A stretch of DNA of 64,000 nucleotides from Mucilaginibacter inviolabilis (GCF_011089895.1 NZ_JAANAT010000003.1:496001-560000); one strand, 5' to 3'. Positions 7,965 through 17,449 are shown, counted from the stretch's first letter. Numbers and translations: made by a program. The notes: generated by a model not told the origin, from the letters alone.

Positions 7965-9905
7965 CTATTCTTCAGCAGCTAAAACCTTATTACCGGGGCT
8001 TAATAGCCTGGCACTTTCGACCAGTTTAATAAACTCGGCGCGATAGCCTTCGCTGTCATCACCTTTGGCGGCCCGGGCCATTTTGATAGCCTGATCATAG
8101 CTGGAATGTTGTTTGAATTGCGAATCGCGCAGCAGCATACCAAACTCGGCTACAGCAGCGGCAAACCGGAAATCGGTTGAGGTGGCATTTAAGGCTACCG
8201 GTTTGTCATACACTTCCACATGGCTCATTTTACTTACCGAAGAGGTGGGTTGTTTGTACCGGAACTTGATAGTCAGCATCTCATCAGATGAACTGTTATA
8301 AGCCACAGGCTTTGGTTTTTGATATTTAAGGGGATCAACGCTGCCCGAATAGTCGTCTTTTACACCGGCGGGCACTATCTCATAAAAGGCGGTTACGGTA
8401 TGACCAGATCCCATATCCCCGGCATCTTTTTTATCGTTGTTAAAATCCTCCTTGTTGAGGGCTCGGTTTTCGTAACCTAATAAACGGTAGGCTTGTACTT
8501 TGCCTGGATTAAATTCTACCTGTAGTTTTACGTCTTTGGCAATGGTGAAAAGGGTGCCACCAAACTCGCTGATGAGTGTTTTGCGGGCCTCAGTAATATT
8601 ATCTATATAGGCGTAGTTGCCATTGCCTTTATCGGCCAGGGTTTCCATTTTACTGTCTTTGTAATTACCCATACCAAAGCCTAAAACGGATAAGGATATA
8701 CCGCTTTCCCGTTCTTTCTCAATCAGCTTTTCCATGTCGTCATCGCTGGATGCGCCTACGTTAAAGTCGCCATCGGTAGCTAGCATAACGCGGTTATTGC
8801 CGCCTTTCATAAAGTTTTCCATGGCAATTTTGTAAGCCAGCTTAATTCCTGCGCCTCCTGCGGTGGAACCACCTGCCTGCAGGTTATCAATAGCGTTGTT
8901 AATGGTGGTCTTTTTATTGCCCGACGTGGCCGGTAATACTACACCCGCAGCACCGGCATATACCACAATGGCTACCCTATCCTGCGGGCGTAGCTGGTTA
9001 ACCAGCATTTTTAGGGATGATTGTACCCGCGGTAATTTATTAGGCTCATACATGGATCCTGACACATCAATTAAAAATACCAGGTTTGATGCAGGCAGCT
9101 TATCATTAGCGATGGTTTTGGCCTTTAAGCCGATACGCAACAAACGGTGATTAGCATTCCATGGCGCGGTGGAAAGTTCGGTGTGTATGGCAACAGGCTC
9201 ATTATTGGTTGGCCCGGCCAGGTTGTAATGAAAGTAGTTGATCATTTCTTCGATCCGCACCGCATCAGCAGGTGGCAGCTGACCGTTGTTGATAAAGCGC
9301 CTTATATTGCTGTACGAAGCCGCGTCAACATCAACAGAAAAAGTGGATAAAGGCTCACTTTCAACGGTTTTAAAGCCATTTTCATTGATGCCTTTATAGC
9401 TTTCGTTGTCAGCAACCGGAGATGGCATGATTTGTATTTGGCTCATCTGAACAGACTTGTTATAATGCCTCGCGTTTTTGCCGGCGACGATCCCGGTTAC
9501 TGGTGCTGAGTACATTTGGTCTGTCTGCGGTGCGCTGACAGTAGCAACTGCCCCGGTTATCTCTTTTTTATGCTGTATACCATAGCCAGTTACCACTACT
9601 TCGTTTAAGGCTTGATTTGATGCTTTCAGATGAACATCCAGCGTATTGCTTTTGCCAATTTTTACCGTTTGCGATTCAAAACCTATAAAGCTAAATGTAA
9701 GGGTGTTTTTACCTGCGGGTATATCAATGGCATAATGACCTTGAGCATCGGTCTGTGTGCCCTGATTGGCGCCTGTAATAGATACTTGTGTGCCGGGCAA
9801 GGCCTGGTTTTTGCCGTCATAAACCGTTCCGCTGATGTGGCGGTCGTTGGCAGGCTTAAACCCGGTTAGGCCTGCGAATATTAAAATGAATAGTAGCTGT
9901 TTCAT
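7965..9905 (-). CDS. YfbK-type VWA protein with carboxypeptidase-regulatory domain and SusC-like motif
   Basis: A 646-residue exported protein. After a signal sequence, residues 23-95 form a carboxypeptidase-regulatory-like beta-sandwich (GTVYDGKNQALPGTQV). Residues 100-124 are the linker and plug start typical of SusC receptors (LNEVVVTGYG, then EITGAVATV), but no receptor barrel follows. From about 180 the protein is of the YfbK type: an N-terminal conserved region (FSVDVDAASYSNIRRF), a VWA domain with an intact MIDAS start (Asp280, Ser282, Ser284) and a C-terminal domain. Its role is unknown; probably a surface or periplasmic adhesion or scaffold protein. It is divergent from a sigma/anti-sigma pair, whose second gene carries the same EVVVTGYG motif. 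Confidence 0.85.
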   Translation of the reverse strand: MKQLLFILIFAGLTGFKPANDRHISGTVYDGKNQALPGTQVSITGANQGTQTDAQGHYAIDIPAGKNTLTFSFIGFESQTVKIGKSNTLDVHLKASNQALNEVVVTGYGIQHKKEITGAVATVSAPQTDQMYSAPVTGIVAGKNARHYNKSVQMSQIQIMPSPVADNESYKGINENGFKTVESEPLSTFSVDVDAASYSNIRRFINNGQLPPADAVRIEEMINYFHYNLAGPTNNEPVAIHTELSTAPWNANHRLLRIGLKAKTIANDKLPASNLVFLIDVSGSMYEPNKLPRVQSSLKMLVNQLRPQDRVAIVVYAGAAGVVLPATSGNKKTTINNAIDNLQAGGSTAGGAGIKLAYKIAMENFMKGGNNRVMLATDGDFNVGASSDDDMEKLIEKERESGISLSVLGFGMGNYKDSKMETLADKGNGNYAYIDNITEARKTLISEFGGTLFTIAKDVKLQVEFNPGKVQAYRLLGYENRALNKEDFNNDKKDAGDMGSGHTVTAFYEIVPAGVKDDYSGSVDPLKYQKPKPVAYNSSSDEMLTIKFRYKQPTSSVSKMSHVEVYDKPVALNATSTDFRFAAAVAEFGMLLRDSQFKQHSSYDQAIKMARAAKGDDSEGYRAEFIKLVESARLLSPGNKVLAAEE

Positions 9906-9985
9906 AACCTTGTTGTTTTTAATAAGGATGTAACAGCAGCTTAATTTCCATAAACGGTTTAAAAAATTTATTTTGGCGGTGTTTA

Positions 9986-10558
9986 ATGACCAATTTTATC
10001 AAACCAAATAAACTAAGTTCATCAACTGATGCCGAACTGTTAGCTGTTTACCGTAATAACGGTGATCTTGCGGTTTTAGGGCAGCTGTATGAAAGGTATA
10101 TGCCCCTGGTTTATGGCGTTTGCTTAAAATACCTCAAAGATGAAGAGCAGGCTAAAGATGCCGTAATGGGCATATTTGAAGAGTTGGTGGTTAAGGTGAA
10201 GCAGCATGATATAGCCATATTCAGGAGCTGGCTGTATGTATTGGGGCGCAATTATTGCTTGATGCAGTTGAGGAGCGGTAAAAAATTAGAAGTAGTTGCT
10301 TTGGACGATGTTATGGAATTTACACCTCTTTTGCATCCTGATGATAATAACCGCGAAGAAGCCTATAAAGCTTTAGAGCGTTGTATTGATAAACTAACCG
10401 GGGCGCAGCAACAAAGCATCGATCTGTTTTATTTAAAAGAGAAGTGCTATAAAGAAGTAGCCGATATAACCGGATTTAGTTTAAATGAAGTAAAAAGTTA
10501 CATACAAAACGGCAAACGGAATTTGAGAATTTGCCTGGAGAAGAATAGTGAGCAATAA
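9986..10558 (+). CDS. ECF-type RNA polymerase sigma factor
   Basis: A 190-residue sigma-70 family protein with only the two essential regions. Region 2 lies at about residues 25-95 (YMPLVYGVCLKYLKDEEQAK and a following WLYVLGRNYC). Region 4 is at about 125-180, with a helix-turn-helix (CYKEVADITGFSLNEVKSYI). Length is normal for ECF factors. Its stop lies inside the next gene, which has an anti-sigma-like layout, so sigma activity is probably held by that partner at the membrane. It lies divergent from the VWA gene, a possible target. The signal is unknown. Confidence 0.9.
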   Translation: MTNFIKPNKLSSSTDAELLAVYRNNGDLAVLGQLYERYMPLVYGVCLKYLKDEEQAKDAVMGIFEELVVKVKQHDIAIFRSWLYVLGRNYCLMQLRSGKKLEVVALDDVMEFTPLLHPDDNNREEAYKALERCIDKLTGAQQQSIDLFYLKEKCYKEVADITGFSLNEVKSYIQNGKRNLRICLEKNSEQ

Positions 10559-11963
10559 AAAAGCCGACATATCGCAGATCAGGAAGTACCTTAACGGGGA
10601 GCTTAATGCTAAGGCTATGCACCAGTTGGAGCACGATGCCCTTGACGATCCGTTTTTGATGGATGCTCTGGAAGGCTATGAAATGAGCGGAAAAGATGCG
10701 CAAGGAAACCTGAACGAATTAGCCGGACGCCTGCAGCAACGCACTACCGAAAAAAAAGGTAGGGTTATTTCATGGAAGGTATGGTCAATAGCGGCATCTG
10801 TTTTAGTAGTATTAACTATTGGTGGATTATGGCTCAAAAACTCATCCACTACAACTGAAAAAGAAAGAGTAGCGGATGTTGTACAAACCCCGCAGGTTAA
10901 TAAAACACAGGTTGTACCACCTATAGATACTGTAATAGCACCTGTGCCTCCTGCAACTCACCCTGATGCATTGATAGCCCAAAACGTAAAACCAGCACCT
11001 GTAGTGAAAGAGGCCATCAAACACTCTGTTGTCAAACCAAGCGATAATGCCGTTTATCAACAGGAGATATCTGCAACTGATAATAAACAAGCTGCAGCAG
11101 CACCTGTAACTGATCATTCCTTTGATAAAGCGAAGCAGCCGAATCCTCCGGTGGTTTTGCGGGAAATTATAATAGGAGCCAATAAACCCGATAATACTCA
11201 ACAGTTAAGCGAGGCTGTGGTGATGGGCTATACTTCGCAAAGTAAAAAAGATAGTGTGGATAACGCGATCGCTATGAGAAGAGAAAAGACCGCAAGATAT
11301 TCGGCATCATCTATATTACCTGGGAAAGTAGATGGCTTAACTGTGATCCCGGCCGATCCAAAATCACAGGCCGAAGCCAGCCGGATAACGGGTATTATTA
11401 TTTCGAAGGGTGATGGTTCGCCAGTAATTGGGGCAGCTATACGTATCAAAGGAACCAATAAGTCAACCGTAACGGATACCAATGGTAAGTTTGCACTTCC
11501 GGCTTCGCCAGCAAACAATAAGAATGAGACTCTGGATATTGCATCCATTGGTTTTGAGCGCAAACAAGTAAGCGCAAAAGTAGGTGATAGCTTAAAGGTT
11601 GAACTTAAAAATGCTTCTAATTCGCTTAACGAGGTTGTGGTAACAGGTTATGGCAGTAAGAAGGATGACGATGCCACTGAACCTACGGTGCAAAATGCGC
11701 ATCCGCAAAATAACTGGAGCGGATTTAAAAAATATCTTCAAAGCAATGCGGTTTTACCCGATGGCACCATAGGCAATGTAAACGTAAGTTTCACGGTAGA
11801 AGCTGATGGATCATTGAGTGATTTTAAGATCAAAAAAAGCCTGAATGCTATAGCTGATCAAAAAGCCATCGACCTGATCAAGAATGGCCCTTCATGGATT
11901 GGGAATAATAATCATAAAGCTGAAACGGTTACTGTGAAGGTGAAATTTCAGAAGCAGAAATAG
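10548..11963 (+). CDS. Membrane anti-sigma-like protein with CarboxypepD_reg and TonB C-terminal domains
   Basis: The frame begins with GTG at 10548, overlapping the sigma gene by 11 bases. This start keeps the conserved N-terminal helix block (DISQIRKYLNGELNAKAMHQ, then LDDPFLMDALEGYE) common to this family. One membrane helix follows at about 76-96. The periplasmic part has a Pro/Val/Lys linker, a carboxypeptidase-regulatory-like domain (about 283-350) ending in LNEVVVTGYG, and a TonB C-terminal domain (about 385-470, GNVNVSFTVEADGSLSDFKI). The cytoplasmic block probably binds the sigma factor, and the periplasmic modules may sense an envelope event; both are inferred from position and layout. 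Confidence 0.82.
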   Translation: MSNKKADISQIRKYLNGELNAKAMHQLEHDALDDPFLMDALEGYEMSGKDAQGNLNELAGRLQQRTTEKKGRVISWKVWSIAASVLVVLTIGGLWLKNSSTTTEKERVADVVQTPQVNKTQVVPPIDTVIAPVPPATHPDALIAQNVKPAPVVKEAIKHSVVKPSDNAVYQQEISATDNKQAAAAPVTDHSFDKAKQPNPPVVLREIIIGANKPDNTQQLSEAVVMGYTSQSKKDSVDNAIAMRREKTARYSASSILPGKVDGLTVIPADPKSQAEASRITGIIISKGDGSPVIGAAIRIKGTNKSTVTDTNGKFALPASPANNKNETLDIASIGFERKQVSAKVGDSLKVELKNASNSLNEVVVTGYGSKKDDDATEPTVQNAHPQNNWSGFKKYLQSNAVLPDGTIGNVNVSFTVEADGSLSDFKIKKSLNAIADQKAIDLIKNGPSWIGNNNHKAETVTVKVKFQKQK

Positions 11964-11973
11964 GAACAAAAAA

Positions 11974-11997
11974 AAGCGATGGGTTTTTCCATCGCTT
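11974..11997. terminator. Bidirectional terminator between convergent genes
   Basis: AAGCGATGG (11974-11982) pairs with CCATCGCTT (11989-11997) around a 6-base loop. It has an A run on its left side and a short pyrimidine run on its right, fitting termination of both the anti-sigma gene and the leftward DUF4197 gene. Confidence 0.75.
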
Positions 11998-12031
11998 CTT
12001 CCATATATGATAATGCTCTTTATCCGGATCT

Positions 12032-12766
12032 TTATTGTTTATTCTTATCCGCAAAAGAAAATACTTTCTGTAATAGCGGCGTAGTACGCGCACCCAGATT
12101 CTGGCGGATATTTAACTCTTCTTTGGCTATTTCAATAAATAAACCCGAGATAGCTTTTTGAGTGGTGTAATCACTAATATCTGGATTCAGTTTTTTTACA
12201 AAGGGAACTTTATTATAGGCCTGTGCGGCATCTGTATAGTACTTAGTGGCGTTAACTTTGTTAAGGCTGCCTTGTATCACCGGTTTAAATTTGGCTGTTA
12301 ACTGAGCTGTAGTAGCGCGTTGAAAATATTGAGTAGCAGCATCTTGATTGCCCATTAAAATATTGGTTACATCCTGCAGCGTCATATGCTTAATAGCATC
12401 CACAAAAATAGGTTTGGCTTGTTTCGCGGCATCTTCGGCAGCACGGTTAAGTGATAGTATCACATTGTCGCACAATTTGCCCATGCCTAAGCTGCGTAAC
12501 GTTTTTTCGGCCTTTTGCGCTTCTGGCGGGAAAAGTATTTTAACCGCTGCATTGCCAAAAAAGCCATTAACTGCCGATAACTGGTCTGAGCTTTTGCCCG
12601 TAGCTACTTCAAGCGCCTGTTTAAGGCCATTGCCTATCTCCAGGTTGGTGGGTATGGTTTGAGGCGGTTGTGCTGCAGCATGTGCAGTCTGGTCGGGCGT
12701 GTTGAAGCTGGCTAACGTCATTAATGCCAGCAATCCGGTAATTACTAAAAACTTTGTTCTCATCAT
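12032..12766 (-). CDS. DUF4197 exported protein
   Basis: The start is placed at ATG 12766 (MMRTKFLVITGLLALMTLAS), which gives a signal peptide and a 244-residue protein. A longer frame to 12811 would overlap the phosphate transporter gene and lacks export character. The mature part matches DUF4197: an EIGNGLKQALEVATGKSSDQ start, a GNAAVKILFPPEA motif, and a C-terminal ALSGLF-like helix (KAISGLFIEIAKEELNIRQN). Function of the family is unknown. It is the last gene of a leftward run and may be co-transcribed with the PiT transporter. Confidence 0.82.
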   Translation of the reverse strand: MMRTKFLVITGLLALMTLASFNTPDQTAHAAAQPPQTIPTNLEIGNGLKQALEVATGKSSDQLSAVNGFFGNAAVKILFPPEAQKAEKTLRSLGMGKLCDNVILSLNRAAEDAAKQAKPIFVDAIKHMTLQDVTNILMGNQDAATQYFQRATTAQLTAKFKPVIQGSLNKVNATKYYTDAAQAYNKVPFVKKLNPDISDYTTQKAISGLFIEIAKEELNIRQNLGARTTPLLQKVFSFADKNKQ

Positions 12767-12803
12767 GATTAAATTTAGTAAAAAATTGCAGGCAATAAAA
12801 AAG

Positions 12804-13814
12804 TTATCCAAGGAGGTGTATCAATGCAAATACACCACCGGCAATAAGGGCAGATATAGGTATAGTAATGATCCAGGCCCAAATCAGATTAATGGTTACG
12901 CCCCAGCGTACCGCCGAAACCCGTTTGGTTAAACCCACACCAATAATAGAACCTGTAATAGTATGCGTGGTTGATACCGGTATACCAAATCTTTCTGTGA
13001 TGAAAAGGGTAACAGCACCAGCTGTTTCCGCGCTTACACCTTCCAACGGGGTTACCTTAGTGATCTTGGAGCCCATGGTTTTTACAATTTTCCAACCTCC
13101 TGACATGGTTCCGGCTGCAATAGCGGTATAACAAGCCAGCGGAATCCACTCGGGCATCGGTGCACCACTTTTAATTACATTGGTGGTAATCAGGGTTACA
13201 TACAGTATACCCATTACTTTCTGGGCATCATTACCACCGTGTGCAAAGCTTAACGCGGCTGCTGATAAAAGCTGTAGCCTTTTAAACCAGCGTTCGGCAA
13301 CGGCTGGCCTGGCCCTTTTACAGATATGCAGTATCAAAATGGTAATGAGATAGGCTATAACTAAACCAATGAACGGAGCTAAAACAATATAGGCTATAAT
13401 GGTGAGCACATAATGCATTTCAATAGCATTTAGTGGGTTGGCATGCATATAAATAGCGTTGGCCATACCAGCACCGGCAAAACCACCAATAAGGGTGTGC
13501 GAAGAGCTTGAAGGTATACCAAACCACCAGGTTATTAAATTCCAGGATATAGCGGCAATTAAACCTGCCAGTATCACATGAATAGTTACAAAGTGCTCTA
13601 ATACAATTTTGGAAACGGTATTGGCCACTTTATGGTCTTTGATAAAAAAGTATGCTGCGAAATTGAATACTGCCGCCATCAGCACCGCCTGAAAAGGTGT
13701 TAATACCTTGGTAGATACTATAGTGGCAATGGAGTTGGCTGCATCGTGAAAGCCATTGGTATAATCAAAAATAAGTGCCAGGGCAATTACGACAACAAGT
13801 AGGGAGGTAACCAT
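12804..13814 (-). CDS. PiT-family inorganic phosphate transporter
   Basis: A 336-residue membrane protein of the PiT type, which imports phosphate, often as a metal-phosphate complex, driven by an ion gradient. The two inverted signature motifs are visible: NGFHDAANSIATIVSTKVLT near the N-terminus and SFAHGGNDAQKVMGI in the second half. About ten hydrophobic segments are present. It begins 20 bases after the DUF47 gene, the common PiT partner, so the two form a transporter and accessory unit. The length is in the shorter range of the family. Confidence 0.92.
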   Translation of the reverse strand: MVTSLLVVVIALALIFDYTNGFHDAANSIATIVSTKVLTPFQAVLMAAVFNFAAYFFIKDHKVANTVSKIVLEHFVTIHVILAGLIAAISWNLITWWFGIPSSSSHTLIGGFAGAGMANAIYMHANPLNAIEMHYVLTIIAYIVLAPFIGLVIAYLITILILHICKRARPAVAERWFKRLQLLSAAALSFAHGGNDAQKVMGILYVTLITTNVIKSGAPMPEWIPLACYTAIAAGTMSGGWKIVKTMGSKITKVTPLEGVSAETAGAVTLFITERFGIPVSTTHTITGSIIGVGLTKRVSAVRWGVTINLIWAWIITIPISALIAGGVFALIHLLG

Positions 13815-13834
13815 TTAGTGATGATTAAGTATGC

Positions 13835-14485
13835 TTAAGCGTTTTTAACTAAAATTGATTCCATAACATTTGCCGCGTCTTCGCACATATCGGTAGCGGT
13901 TTCAAGCGCGGCAAGTATTTCTTTGTATTTGATGAGGCGGATGGCGTCTTTTTCATACAGGAACAGATCTGCTACGGCGCGGTCAAATACATAATCGGCC
14001 TGGTTTTCCACACTGTTTATCCTGATGCAGGAGTCGGCAATGTTGCGTACGTTTCTAAGGTCTTTCAATTCCTTTACAGCTTTTTCCAGGTCGATACTGG
14101 CCTGTAATATCAGATCAGACAGTTTGCGGATATGCTCATTAAAGTCGTCTATCTTGTAAAGACTCATACGGTTAGCAGCCCCGTGAATATAATCGGCCAC
14201 ATCATCAATAGCGGTAGCCAGTGCGTGTATATCTTCGCGGTCAAACGGGGTGATAAAGTTTTTACCCAGTTCCAGGTATATCTGGTGGGTAAGTTCATCG
14301 CCTTTGTTTTCTAACTTATCTATCTGTTTATAAAGATCTTCCTGTGCAGCAGGATTGTTGGAGTTAACAGCCTCAACCAATACGGTAGCCATGGTAACTA
14401 CATTGCTTGCCGCCTGCTCAAATAGAGGGAAAAATATTTTCTTGTCCTTGGGTACAAAGTATTGGAATATGCTGTTAAGTGACAT
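13835..14485 (-). CDS. DUF47 / PhoU-like PiT accessory protein
   Basis: A 216-residue, all-helical cytoplasmic protein of the DUF47 (PhoU-like) family. It begins MSLNSIFQYFVPKDKKIFFP and carries the conserved acidic helix stretch (DREDIHALATAIDDVADYIH) thought to bind metal. Members sit next to PiT transporters and modulate them. Here it lies just upstream of the PiT gene on the same strand, and 49 bases downstream of a histidine kinase gene. Confidence 0.9.
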   Translation of the reverse strand: MSLNSIFQYFVPKDKKIFFPLFEQAASNVVTMATVLVEAVNSNNPAAQEDLYKQIDKLENKGDELTHQIYLELGKNFITPFDREDIHALATAIDDVADYIHGAANRMSLYKIDDFNEHIRKLSDLILQASIDLEKAVKELKDLRNVRNIADSCIRINSVENQADYVFDRAVADLFLYEKDAIRLIKYKEILAALETATDMCEDAANVMESILVKNA

Positions 14486-14533
14486 AATGCTTTAAATTGG
14501 GGTAAAGGTACGTTTGCTTATGTTAATTTAGTG

Positions 14534-15598
14534 TTAACTTTTTAACACTGGTATATTGGGTAAATGTAAGGTTTGCTTGGCAATTTGCAGGGTGAAGCCA
14601 AAGGTTGAACCCAGGCCTTCGGTACTGCGTACATTAATGGTTTGCTGGTGAGCCTCTATAATATGTTTTACAATGGCCAGCCCCAGACCCGAGCCCCCAA
14701 TTTGTCTTGAACGACTGCTATCGGTGCGATAAAAACGCTCAAATAAACGCGGCAAGAACTTTTCTTCGATGCCGATACCATCATCGGTTACTTCAACTAA
14801 CACCTGATCATGCAGCACAAAAAGGCTTACAGAAGTGCTGCCTTCTTCCTTACCGTACTTAAAAGAATTGTCAATAAGATTAACCAATACCTGGCGTATT
14901 TTTTCCCTGTCGGCATATACCAGGATGCCTTCGTCGTATTTTTGCTTAAATATTAATTTAATATGATACTGCTTGCCTTTGATCTCCAATGATTCAAAAA
15001 CCTCTTTAATGAGGTCGTTGATCTTGAACTTACTGTAATTGATTGGTATTTCACCCGATTCCAGTTTGGAAATCTCGTCCAGATCCTTGATCAGGTAACT
15101 CAGCCGATCCACATTTTTAGAGGCTTTCTCTAAAAACTGACGGGCCATTTCACGATCCTCAAAATCATCATCCTGTAGTGCCTCAATATAACCCTGAATG
15201 GCAAAAAGCGGTGTTTTGAACTCGTGCGATATATTGGAAAGAAAATCACGGCGGAATTTTTCCTGTTTACGCAGTTCGTCAATCTCAATCTTTTTCTGTT
15301 TGGCCCATTCCTTTACTTCTGATTCTACATCGTTGATAGGGTTGGCGCTTACATGTTCGCCAAGTGCATCACGCAGATCGCGGCCCAGCTTTAAATTGTG
15401 GATGAGCTTGTAGATTAATTTAATGCGCGAATAGATGTATTTTTCGATCAGGTAATAGAAAACCACATAGCTGGTAATGAGTGTAGCCAGGAAGGTCACC
15501 ATAACATCGTACCACTTGTGCTGAAAATAAAAGTTAACGGCCGATAGCGTTATTGCCACGCCCAGAGCGGTTATTAAAACCAGTACACGCAAATTCAT
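14534..15598 (-). CDS. PhoR-like sensor histidine kinase (no adjacent response regulator)
   Basis: A 354-residue kinase with two N-terminal membrane helices (about 5-22 and 32-52) and almost no periplasmic loop. A linker follows, then a HisKA domain with the phospho-accepting His125 (SNISHEFKTP) and a HATPase domain with N, G1 and G2 boxes (NLIDNSFKYG, DDGIGIE, GSGLGLAIVKH). It resembles PhoR kinases, and its position upstream of DUF47-PiT fits a phosphate role. No response regulator gene is next to it. It begins only 9 bases after the stop of the methyltransferase gene, so it may be co-transcribed with the polyketide cluster. Confidence 0.88.
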   Translation of the reverse strand: MNLRVLVLITALGVAITLSAVNFYFQHKWYDVMVTFLATLITSYVVFYYLIEKYIYSRIKLIYKLIHNLKLGRDLRDALGEHVSANPINDVESEVKEWAKQKKIEIDELRKQEKFRRDFLSNISHEFKTPLFAIQGYIEALQDDDFEDREMARQFLEKASKNVDRLSYLIKDLDEISKLESGEIPINYSKFKINDLIKEVFESLEIKGKQYHIKLIFKQKYDEGILVYADREKIRQVLVNLIDNSFKYGKEEGSTSVSLFVLHDQVLVEVTDDGIGIEEKFLPRLFERFYRTDSSRSRQIGGSGLGLAIVKHIIEAHQQTINVRSTEGLGSTFGFTLQIAKQTLHLPNIPVLKS

Positions 15599-15607
15599 AT
15601 CGTAAAG

Positions 15608-16306
15608 TTACGATTTGTAGACGATTAACAGCCAGCGGAATGGCCAATGCCATGTTAAATTATAGTTATCAATTCCTGCATTTTTTAATAAAGCAACCAA
15701 TTCGGCTTTTTTGAAGGCGCGTTTTACGGATAAAGGCCCATCATTACGCGCCATTTTGCTCCGGGTAAAAACATGGGTTATCGCTATAATGGCATAATAC
15801 AAGAGCCAATGCCGGTGCAGATCCGTAATGATAATGCCTTTGCGTGCCGATGCTTGCATGTTTTTGATAAGCATTATCCATCCTTCATCGTCAAAATGGT
15901 GAGTAAACAGACTGCTGATAACGATATCACAGGGCTGGATGCGATCTGTATCCGTGATGACATCGACCTGCACATAATCAATATTTGAAAATGCGGCTGA
16001 TTCCTGGCGGGCAAAATTAACAGCAGTGGGTGCCGCGTCGATGCCTGTTAAATTGAGCTGCAAGCTGTTTTTAGTACCCCATTTGGCAATGGCAATTAAA
16101 GCATCGCCGCCGCCGCAGCCCCAGTCGCTAACAGTGTAACCGGTACGTACAGGGAAGTTTTTCAATGCTTTTATCAGATTTTTATGGCCGCCTAATAAAG
16201 CGTTTACCTGACCTAAACCAGCCAATACAGGCTCAATATCGCTGGCTGGTAGGTCAAAATCGTCCATTATTTCGGCGTCGGAAGCGCGTATGGTTAAATC
16301 AGGCAT
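15608..16306 (-). CDS. Class I SAM methyltransferase of the type III PKS cluster
   Basis: A 232-residue methyltransferase. The SAM-binding motif I reads VSDWGCGGGDALI at about 58-70, followed by the acidic end of strand 2 (LTGIDAAPTAVNFA) and motif IV (CDIVISSLFTHHF). It lies 18 bases after the flavoprotein gene and is in the same operon as the type III polyketide synthase. The likely substrate is the polyphenolic polyketide, giving an O- or C-methyl group, as in other PKS-methyltransferase-flavoprotein sets; this is inference from context. Confidence 0.82.
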   Translation of the reverse strand: MPDLTIRASDAEIMDDFDLPASDIEPVLAGLGQVNALLGGHKNLIKALKNFPVRTGYTVSDWGCGGGDALIAIAKWGTKNSLQLNLTGIDAAPTAVNFARQESAAFSNIDYVQVDVITDTDRIQPCDIVISSLFTHHFDDEGWIMLIKNMQASARKGIIITDLHRHWLLYYAIIAITHVFTRSKMARNDGPLSVKRAFKKAELVALLKNAGIDNYNLTWHWPFRWLLIVYKS

Positions 16307-16324
16307 ATAGTGAATACGTTTGCC

Positions 16325-17449
16325 TTAGGCGAAAGGTTTGCCGTGTGTTTGACTGATCAAAAAACGGGATACCGGAGGCAGGCCGTTCAAAATATTTAAG
16401 GTAAGCGCGGTAGTATTATTATTGCCAAACAAGCGCTGTAATTGCCTGCCCACCCAAAGGCGGCGGGCAAATTCTTTGTTCCAGATACGGGTATAATCAG
16501 CTTCGAGCGCCGCGCGTTTATCGGTAGTAAATTTTGTGGACTGATAATGTGCGATGATCTTTTCAGACAGTATTTTGGCCGAATGGATGGCCATCGTCAT
16601 GCCGTTGCCGCAAAGCGGTGCAATCATACCGGCGGTATCACCGCTCATCAGGACATGATCTTCAACGGGTGCTTTTTTCTCAAAGGAGATCTCGTTGATC
16701 ACTTCTGGTTTGTCGAGCAAAAACTCAGCCTTGTTAAAAATGTCATCCAGGTAGGGGTTTTTGCGGATTACGTTTTGCTCCAGGCCTTCCAGCGTGCCAT
16801 ATTTGCGAAGATCGTCCCGGTGGGCCATGTAGCACATACAATAACGATCACCATCGGTTTTGCTTACCCCACAGTAGCCATCTTTATAATTGTTGAGCTG
16901 GATAAGATCATCCGGAAAATTCATCCGTACGTGAAACTTCACCGCCAGATACGGACTGCGTTTATAAAAGAAAGGACGTTTTAGTTTTTGATCAAGATTG
17001 GATCTTTTGCCGAATGAACCTATTACTAATGGTGCACTTAAAGTATTACCGGGTGTAACTACCTCAAAATGCCCGTCAGCAAAACGGATATCCTCTACCC
17101 GTGTGCCGGGCATTATGTTTACACCTTCGGCCATGGCCTTGTGGTACAAAAGATTATCAAAAGTGTAACGACTTAAGCCAAAACCGCCCAGATCTAATTT
17201 TTGAGAAAGTTTGATACCCGACACCGCGGTTACTTCCAGACGATTGATCCGGGCAACTTTCAGGGGCTCCAGGTCGATGTCTAAAGCGCTCAGAAAGGGG
17301 ATCACCTCGTTAGAGATATATTCGCCGCATACCCTGTGCATGGGATATGTCTTTTTTTCGATAAGGGTAACCCGAAGACCGGCGCGATTCAATAAAATGG
17401 CATTGAATAAACCAGCCAAACCACCGCCAACTATGATTACATCGCTCAT
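16325..17449 (-). CDS. FAD-dependent oxidoreductase of the geranylgeranyl reductase type
   Basis: A 374-residue flavoprotein. The N-terminal Rossmann motif is intact (DVIIVGGGLAGLFNAILLNR), and a later FAD-contacting segment reads VLMSGDTAGMIAPLCGNGMT, typical of the geranylgeranyl reductase / aromatic hydroxylase group. A CGEYIS motif near residue 42 also fits this group. It probably oxidises or hydroxylates the polyketide product, or reduces a prenyl chain. It starts 2 bases after the PKS stop, showing tight operon packing. Confidence 0.85.
   Translation of the reverse strand: MSDVIIVGGGLAGLFNAILLNRAGLRVTLIEKKTYPMHRVCGEYISNEVIPFLSALDIDLEPLKVARINRLEVTAVSGIKLSQKLDLGGFGLSRYTFDNLLYHKAMAEGVNIMPGTRVEDIRFADGHFEVVTPGNTLSAPLVIGSFGKRSNLDQKLKRPFFYKRSPYLAVKFHVRMNFPDDLIQLNNYKDGYCGVSKTDGDRYCMCYMAHRDDLRKYGTLEGLEQNVIRKNPYLDDIFNKAEFLLDKPEVINEISFEKKAPVEDHVLMSGDTAGMIAPLCGNGMTMAIHSAKILSEKIIAHYQSTKFTTDKRAALEADYTRIWNKEFARRLWVGRQLQRLFGNNNTTALTLNILNGLPPVSRFLISQTHGKPFA

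Noticed and set aside
12767..12811. Longer start for the DUF4197 protein
   Set aside because: It overlaps the PiT gene start region and lacks a signal peptide at its new N-terminus; ATG 12766 fits better.
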